A stretch of DNA of 64,000 nucleotides from assembly GCA_028564705.1 (NCBI GenBank), contig JAPXFQ010002103.1, forward strand, positions 806,001 through 870,000, in the 5' to 3' direction. Source of the stretch: Apricaphanius iberus (Eukaryota; Chordata; Actinopteri; Cyprinodontiformes; Aphaniidae). Shown piece by piece: positions 57,510 through 64,000 of the stretch; within the stretch, counting starts at the first letter, position 1; every line of letters begins with the position of its first letter. A model generated the notes under the pieces. It saw nothing but the letters and a program-made list of their open reading frames with translations. It ran no database searches and was not told the DNA's origin. Both the position numbers and the translations under genes were made by a program.

Positions 57510-57856
57510 GTCTTTATTCTTTTGCAACTTAAATACATGATACTCAGAAGTTACACTGTATAGTACATATGCTAAGTACACATGAAAACAATAAAAAAAC
57601 CCATGCAAACCATTTAGCTTTCCATAGAAAAACTGCACAATGAATACACTTTACAGTTTGACTCATACACTTATTGCACTATTTCAAAAGTGGGATAAGA
57701 TTACTGAAAACTTAATAGCTTAATGTTTTGCACGTGTGAATAATTTTAGCGTTTGCTCTTATGCTGTCAGGCTTTTGCCGTTTATACAGAATAAAGTCAG
57801 CGCTTCTTTATAGCTATGAAGAAAAGTGGTGAGAATCTTCAGGCCACAGCACGTGC
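57510..57856 (-). terminator. ucma: Probable ucma 3'UTR
   Basis: Sequence downstream of the ucma stop on the minus strand. A TTTATT at 57510-57515 on the plus strand is an AATAAA on the minus strand, about 345 bp after the stop, a plausible poly(A) signal. Confidence 0.4.
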
Positions 57857-57945
57857 TCAGTGAAACCAGTAGAATCTTGGATAGAGGCCATCGTAGTGAT
57901 ACTCTCGCAGCTGCTCATTCGTCTCCCTTGTCCTCTCACCTATTT
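57857..57945 (-). CDS. ucma: Ucma / Gla-rich protein, last coding exon (partial gene)
   Basis: UCMA is a secreted, gamma-carboxylated cartilage-matrix protein. After an acceptor TAATCTACAG on the minus strand the frame reads IGERTRETNEQLREYHYDGL and then YPRFYWFH before TGA. The family ends with an E-E-R-(T/S)-R-E-x(2,3)-E-Q-x-R-Q-W-H-Y-D-G-L-x-P-S-Y block, so the match is clear although the last residues differ. The exon starts in the middle of a codon. Position just after mcm10 and on the opposite strand is where UCMA lies in human. Earlier exons (signal peptide, furin site, Glu-rich region) were looked for up to 64 kb and not found; they may be in unread sequence beyond the window. Confidence 0.75.
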
Positions 57946-58137
57946 CTGTAGATTATAGAAGGACGTGTATATGTTAGAGCAGCTTGTAGTGTTTAAGGTA
58001 TGACTGACTTTGTTAGCTAGCACATTTCCTGAAACAACATCTCAGTATTTCTGAGACAAAACTTTTTTTTTAAACAAAGACTTTCTTAATAACCATATTA
58101 ACATCTTAGCTCTACCACACTTATAATTTACACATGT
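57946..58137. other. ucma intron, proximal
   Basis: AT-rich; no feature seen. Confidence 0.35.
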
Positions 58138-58141
58138 TTAA

Positions 58142-58735
58142 AGGTACAATATGCAACATTGACATCTTGTGATCGAATTGGAGTACTGCAGTCTGTGAAG
58201 AAAAATAACGTATTCCGTTCTCAGTCACAAACCCTCTCCCCTCTGTGAGTTTCATGGAGAGTTGCCAGTTACTGATCGGCCAGAAGATGCACAATGAAGA
58301 AGCGAAGAAGAGGTATACACAATAAGTTGATAAGTAGATAAATACATTTCAACCACAATATTGAGTTGATGGTAATTGAAAAAGAAGCTTGAGCTATTTT
58401 AGAGTCGACTATTTTACTGCTAGCATTGTTAGCTCAACGTTAGCCTTTAGCCCAGTCGGTGTCGGATTACAAACGGCGGTGCGCTGTTTAGTGCTGAAGA
58501 CTTGGTAACCATGCGGGCTCACATTTGATTGGCTCCTGGAACCAGGAAGTATGGGGACGGGACAGATATGCAAAAAATTATTGCATCCAGTAGCAGCTTT
58601 TTTTTAAATAAAAACTTACAACCATCCACCTGGCTGAGGTTGAAATTTGTTTCATTTTAACCATCCTTCCAACATGATTGGCACATTAGACTGTTGTGTT
58701 ATTAATTGACTGTAAAATTCTAACATATTGTACCT
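58142..58735. mobile_element. TTAA-flanked miniature element
   Basis: Perfect 12-bp inverted ends AGGTACAATATG and CATATTGTACCT, each next to TTAA (58138-58141 and 58736-58739), the target preference of piggyBac-type elements. The 594-bp interior has no transposase frame. Assignment to piggyBac is by target site only. Confidence 0.8.
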
Positions 58736-58739
58736 TTAA

Positions 58740-60229
58740 TCATTGCTAATATGTTTTCGCGACTAGATTCCTGAGCACTTTAATACCGGGAAAGTTGCCA
58801 TCTGTGGAAAACGATTCTAGTTTGCTCCTTAATGGGCTTTTTTTCCACCAAGCCTGTACCCAAGGTTGACTTTGAACCATTTTATTTTATTTTTGGATTT
58901 CAATCCCTCAAATCACCTACTTATTGGTTCCAAACTGGTGCTTAACCCAGAACCAGTTCCTTGCTGGACCAGGGCTCGTGCTTGTTAATAATGTTGTTTT
59001 CAATTTACTTAGTGTGTGACATCACACAGTAAGCTTAACTGTGGTGTTTAGATGAATTTAGCTTAGCTATATATATATTATACTGTATATATAACTAGAC
59101 AAAGGTATGCAATTAGTGTTGTCGATGCAGCACATTTTTCCAAATGTAATCAAGATCCTTCCCTCTTTAATCTATTTTGTCTCAACTAACCACTAAATAG
59201 ATGGGGAACTTGTTTGCATGTCTGACTTTGAAATGCCTGGTAACTTTTAGTGTGGAGATGGGAAGTCCTCTCTGATGGTATTTAGAGTACAGTCTTGTGT
59301 CTGCTTTAAGATGCTGCTCTACCAAAAGTACCAGCCTTGGTAGTGATGCTTGGCCTCTACTTTGCCTTTCACACTACTATTCTTGCCTGCATAGGGGGCA
59401 ATTTTGGTTTTCTACCACAACCTACTTTTAAAGCCTTTGCATTTTAAATCATACACTGGCATTTGTGCTGTAGTCCTGAGTGCTGTCAGGTCATGGTCTT
59501 GCTTTCTCATCTGATGAGTCGTTTTGATTCATTTCATATCATGTTAAAGTACAACATAAAAGTTTAGCATAAACGGTGAGGCTGTGGATGCTCCAGTAAA
59601 AAGGGCAGTAAATATACAAGTGTTTTAAATGAACCTAAATCCTTTTTTTACTGCATTTCCCGTCAGAAGATGACTAAAAATAATCCCTAATGGTTACACA
59701 TAAATGAAACTGGCTGCTATCCTTTTGTTTTCCTCTCAAACCTCCCTGAACATCCAATGCATGAAGCCAAATCTCATATTTATGGTAATTAGTTCCTAGT
59801 TTAGAAACGGTGACAGGAACCATATCACAGCCTAGTGACCACTGCAGGGATGATTGTCGGCTTTCAGTGGACCACAAATGGACACTTTGAATGTGTGCGG
59901 TGTCCCAGGCGTCCTCCTGTGGTCCAGAGGGTCATCCTCTCCAAATCCTTGCTGAAACTGTTTCTGAATGTTTTTTTTGTTTGTTTGATTGATTGTCTTT
60001 TTTTCTTTTCTTTTTTTTTTGTTCAGCCATGGCGTGAAAGTGTAGCGATTTCAGAAAGCATGTGCTGGGTTTAACACATCAGAGCTAGTGACACTGAACT
60101 CATTTGGATTAATTCGAAGTCTTCAAGCAATGTGATGTTAGACCTGATTGCATACTTAAGGGAATATGTGATATATTGATTTATACAGTGGTTTGGTAAA
60201 TTTTCCTACCTTTTAAACCAAACATAAGT
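58740..60229. other. Presumed ucma intron, nothing recognised
   Basis: No splice-bounded exon with UCMA-like content on the minus strand. T-rich tracts occur at 59969-60019. Confidence 0.35.
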
Positions 60230-60620
60230 GGAACTGCCAGCTCAGGTGGCAGGGAACCTACCAGTCTACAAATCTGGCCTTTCTTATGGAGGAATGGCAA
60301 AAAAAAAACATTATTAAAAGAAAGCGTACATCTTGCACACCATAAAGCATGTAGGAGGCATGGCAATATACACACAAATTTGCTCTGGTCAGAATCGGCT
60401 TAATGGTGTACGAGAAGCTGGTTGTAATCGACAGGAAGATGGATGGAGCTAAATACACAGCAATGCTAGGAGAACAGACTTAAGACTCTGGCAAACATTC
60501 ACCATCCAGCATGATTACAAAATATAAAACCAGAGCTAGAATGGCCCAGTCAAAGTCCAGGGTCAAAATAACCAGAAATCATCTCATTATCCCATACTGG
60601 TAATTGACAGTTGTTGGGTC
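60230..60620 (+). mobile_element. Tc1-like transposase remnant
   Basis: GGCAGGGAACCTACCAGTCT ACAAATCTGGCC and TTGCTCTGGTCAGAATCGGC match the central transposase region. AGAATGGCCCAGTCAAAGTC CAG encodes EWPSQSPG, the run-up to the D-L-N-P block. Ends are not recognisable. Confidence 0.7.
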
Positions 60621-60731
60621 AATAGGGGCCTATATTTTAAGGTTAAATGGAAGACTATTGCCTGATTAGACTTTTCAAAGTCAACACTTCCATTGAATTA
60701 TAACGAGAGAAAATAATGGGAGTATAATTAT

Positions 60732-61101
60732 TATGGGTGCACCGATCCAACTTTTTCAGTCCCGACACCGATACCTGGATTTTGTGTATCTGTCAATACC
60801 TGATACCGATCCGATACTATTGTTGAATTAAGAAACTATATGATTTCCACCTTATACCTTTCTTGAAGAGCCTAAAGGCACCCGACTTTTCTGACTTAAC
60901 ATAACTAAGACAAAGTAACAGATTTAAAAATATAAAATTACCACAAAAAAATTGAAAGTGAAAAATTAATCTTTTTTGATGAATTTATTGCAGATTTTCC
61001 ACATTTTGAGTATCGGTTAATGGTATCGGTTCCATTTAACCGATACATGTACATCAGACGCTATCAGGGCCGATACCAGTCTCAGTATCGGTGCATCTCT
61101 A
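60732..61101. mobile_element. hAT-type MITE with 8-bp target duplication
   Basis: Starts TATGGGTGCACCGATCC and ends ATCGGTGCATCTCTA; flanked by the direct 8-mer ATAATTAT (60724-60731 and 61102-61109). GATACC/GGTATCGG words are repeated in the subterminal regions. 370 bp, no coding frame. Confidence 0.88.
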
Positions 61102-61374
61102 ATAATTATGCATATTATATTGTGCGGAACCTGCTTTAATCCGTTCTTTCTGTGTCTAATCACAGGAAGTTATAGACATTAGAAAACTGCAATAATGAAA
61201 AGCGGATCTAGGTTGTTTGGTCCTGAACCGAAGTTCAAAATTGTGCAGTTGACAGAAATATTAGGTTGATCATCATAATGAATGTGATTTTGCATTAGTC
61301 CATGATAAAGCAATGGGATGTTTTATTTTTATAGGATTTTTGTATATCTTATAGGAGACGTTCCTAAAAGTGAA

Positions 61375-61560
61375 ATGCAGAGGTGGGACCAAGTCATTGC
61401 TTTGCAAGTCTCAAGTAGGCCTCACGTATTTATCCTCAAGTCTCGAGTCAGCCCTCAAGTAAATACAGTCAAGTCCAAGTCGAGTCAGGAAAGTTTCAAG
61501 TCCAATCTCAATTTACGTTCAATTGAAGTCATTTCGATTCATTTAAAAAAAAATTACAAT
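61375..61560. repeat. Dispersed repeat rich in AAGTC words, copy 2
   Basis: AGAGGTGGGACCAAGTCATT GCTTTGCAAGTCTCAAGTAG starts a common fish repeat. The CAAGTCCAAGTCGAGTC wording is the inverse of that at 20090-20180 and 20470-20510. Confidence 0.6.
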
Positions 61561-63147
61561 TTAATTTTTTAATGTTAATCATAAACCCTGTGTTCTTTTA
61601 CAAATCTTTATTTGAACACCCAATGAAAGAGGCGCAACTAAACTTAGAAATTTGTAGAACGTTTTTTACTGAAGTCGAAACTCCATGTAGTGCAGTTTAA
61701 TCTAATTTAGCTAACAACAATAGTCTTCCTTTGAACTATAATATCAAAGATTCACTGCTACGGTTTAAAGAGATTTTCAAAAAAAGAGTATGGGTGAAGT
61801 AGTTTTCAATTTCTTTATTTTTAAGAGTTACACGTATTTACTTAAAGAGCAACTCACAAACCACAATTAAAGAAGCAATCAAAATTCTAAATGGAAGTTG
61901 TGGTCCGTGTAACGCTTGTCAGTTCATTATTCAATTTGCAGCACCTCCTGCCGCAAATAGAAAATTGAGCAGTCGTTTCGTTTTTTATTTTTCACTCGTT
62001 CAGCCGCAAATAGAAAATTGAGCAGTCTTTTCGATTTTCACTGTGTCTGCTATAGTCGGCAAATGGCCCTATTCATTTATTATAAAAATATGTAATTGAC
62101 CTTTTTTCATTTCAATTTCGTCTTGGATTGTACCATTATGAGATGAGGTGAGACCGGGCGGTGCAAGTGAATGCACGCGCCGAAAGTTTCCGCGCGATCA
62201 TTGACGTTCTCAATTGTTTATCTGGTGGCGGCCACGACCTGATGGATTCACAGTTTAGTCTTCACAAAGGCATAAAACGCCTAAACATTTCTGCCCGGGA
62301 CTTAAATCGCGACAGAATTGTGTTCATATTTCAGGTATGTCAATTTAACAGAATTTGTTCCAATGTAGGCCTAATTTTGTGTTTAAGTTAGCAGATTCCC
62401 TTAACTTGGCTCATCACGTGGCCATGGCAGTTTCCATAAATGTTTTCATGTGTTAATTGCTGTGTGGGGGGGGGATACGTTGGGTAAGGGGGTGTGAGGG
62501 TTCAGGTTGCATATGGTTTGGGGAAAAAACTAAACTATTTTAAAATTCAAGAATGCAAAAGTTAATAAAATTAAGCCCGCACCAGGCATATTCTCGTGCG
62601 TTTTTCACCGCGGTCACGCCATCCCCGCTTCTCGCCATTAACAAATGACATAGGCGTATATTCAACTTATTATGGCAAGTCGGGTTTGACAGTGTGGCAG
62701 CAGCGGTGCATTCAAATGAACCTTCATATTATAACAGCAACAACGAAAAAATGACAAAGACATGATTAGATTTGGTCCATGTTTCCTGTGGAAAATAACA
62801 CATTATGAAACTGGTTCACTGCAGTATATTGGATTTATGACTTTTTAAAAACATAACAGTATCACATTGACTCCTATGCAGGTGGCTTTTGAAATGGCTT
62901 CAAAATTAACTAAACACAGTGTTATCAGCAAATTTCACCGTCAGGTGGTTCAACAGGCATTAAAGGATGCATGTTATACTTTTGATGTAATTTTACTGCA
63001 GAATTGCTAAAGAATTAAATGATCAGTATGGCTGACTCCAGTGCCAGGGACAGTGTCATATCCAGAGGTCAGGAGTGCATTTGATCTGGTAGAAGATTTA
63101 TTAAATGCACCATATTGCATGTTGAGCCATTTATATTCAAGCTGTTG
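61561..63147. other. Unrecognised sequence
   Basis: 61950-62030 contains an imperfect direct repeat of CCGCAAATAGAAAATTGAGC AGTC. 62150-62340 is a locally GC-richer block with an open frame ending at a possible donor CAG|GTATGT (62336) but no recognisable domain. G9 run at 62466. Confidence 0.35.
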
Positions 63148-64000
63148 GTTATCCTATATCATAAATTAAATTTGCATAATGAGAGTGTAACAACACAGTA
63201 ACAGCGAACCTTTGCACTTCCCTTGAAAAATTATTGAATATAGTGGTTGACAGAAGTTAAAACAAAAAACAAAACAAAAACCCTCTAATGGGAGAATGAG
63301 AACAAAGTTAATCATATAAATAATGTATAGATTCATAGAATGGTGTGTACTGTACCTTTTTGTGTTCTTTAATTTGTCCACTTCACACAATTTCATTTTT
63401 CCTCTTCAGTTGTCAGCGCTGTGGGGGGGGACAGCTACACAGTTGGGGTGGTACCACAAACTGCAGGTGCTGCACTGGACCATCACCTCGCAGCTGTGTG
63501 AGGTCCTGCAGATGCAGAACATCCACCTCCACTGTGTTTCTTTCAGTTCAGGCTGTTTGAAGGTGTACTGAAATTCTGGTGCATGTCTTCTCTGTAGGGC
63601 ACTGTACAGTGTCCTTCTCATGAAAATGGCACTCTTCTGACCAGATTCCCTCACACAGCACTGAGGCGAAGGCCACTGCAAAGAGGCCACAGCTGCTTGT
63701 TGACTGCTGGAGCTGGACTGCAGGTCTTCAGATGACAAATTGTGCAGCACAATGCAAACATGCAGCACAATCCGACCAGAAGAGTGCCCTTTTCTTGAGA
63801 AGGATATGAGAAGGACACTTTTAAACTTCTGTCAACCACCTGCCAAAATCCAAGATGGACTGGTTTGCACTGTACAATGGAAATAAACCTTATTTGAGAT
63901 TATCACAGTTTCAATAATTTTTCAAGGGAAGTGCAGAGGTTTGCTGTTACTGTGTTGTTACACTCTCATTATGCAAATTTAATTTATGAAATAGGATAAC
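63148..64000. mobile_element. Long-TIR element with internal PHD-like frame, at window edge
   Basis: Left arm 63148-63238 and right arm 63910-64000 are inverted copies of about 91 bp with about four differences, both beginning GTTATCCTAT. A further inverted pair GTGGTTGACAGAAGTT lies just inside. The right arm ends exactly at the window edge, so the element and its target duplication may extend further. Confidence 0.85.
63406..63768 (-). CDS. Element-borne ORF ending in a partial PHD finger
   Basis: 120 codons on the minus strand between the inverted arms. Residues 1-20 (MLHVCIVLHNLSSED) resemble the HxCxxLHN wording near the end of some DDE nucleases, but this is weak. Residues about 84-113 read WMFCICRTSHSCEVMVQCST then CSLWYHPNCV: C-x-C, C-x2-C, H-x2-C, in PHD-finger spacing as in KDM7-type fingers. 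The frame stops eight residues later, so the second half of the finger is missing here; continuation could need splicing or lie in another frame. It may be a captured host-gene fragment or the C-terminus of an autonomous partner's protein. Confidence 0.45.
   Translation of the reverse strand: MLHVCIVLHNLSSEDLQSSSSSQQAAVASLQWPSPQCCVRESGQKSAIFMRRTLYSALQRRHAPEFQYTFKQPELKETQWRWMFCICRTSHSCEVMVQCSTCSLWYHPNCVAVPPHSADN

Noticed and set aside
59835..60074. 79-codon plus-strand frame with a C-x2-C
   Set aside because: No splice context, no family match and a T-rich second half; also on the wrong strand for ucma.
1..64000. CRISPR arrays, operons, phage or bacterial defence systems
   Set aside because: The exon-intron genes, poly(A) signals and fish transposons identify a vertebrate nuclear region; no regularly spaced CRISPR-like repeats are seen.

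Overview
This is a gene-sparse, repeat-rich stretch of a ray-finned fish (teleost) nuclear genome. It has short GT-AG exons, long introns filled with transposons, many fish-type Tc1/mariner, hAT, Harbinger-like, Rex1-like and L2-like elements, and no bacterial signals. The gene order ccdc3(-), optn(+), mcm10(+), ucma(-) is the order known around OPTN and MCM10 on human chromosome 10p, so microsynteny supports every gene call.

Layout. 1-5.0 kb is intron 2 of ccdc3 and is almost all repeats: a Tc1 arm at the left edge and a large foldback element at 2.3-3.4 kb. The first two coding exons of ccdc3 lie at 5.07-5.76 kb on the minus strand; the coiled-coil exon is outside the window. 5.8-13.6 kb is the ccdc3-optn intergenic region plus intron 1 of optn, with a likely non-coding first exon ending at 8545 and a cleanly bounded hAT element at 9.68-10.52 kb. 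optn (optineurin, autophagy receptor) has 12 coding exons from 13621 to 23689. All of them, and the LIR, UBAN and zinc-finger residues, can be read. Its intron 4 holds a Rex1-like LINE embedded in a large CATC-rich minisatellite.

25-40 kb has no intact gene but holds the most interesting feature: a decayed second copy of optn. Pieces matching exons 3, 10 and 11 (26.9-27.4 kb) and exon 13 plus 3'UTR (34.3-34.7 kb) lie in the same order and strand as optn, broken by stops, frameshifts and an inserted L2-like LINE (31.3-33.9 kb). mcm10 (replication initiation factor) follows with 17 coding exons from 40275 to 51412. Its intron 9 carries one Tc1-like element inserted inside another.

51.5-64 kb contains more nested Tc1, hAT and TTAA-flanked miniature elements, the last exon of ucma (57857-57945, minus), and at the right edge a long-TIR element that carries a PHD-finger-like reading frame. 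The four host genes do unrelated jobs (secreted protein, selective autophagy and NF-kB signalling, DNA replication, cartilage matrix); they are neighbours by ancestry, not an operon.

Exon joins were made by hand from splice sites, reading frame and remembered protein families. No alignments were run.
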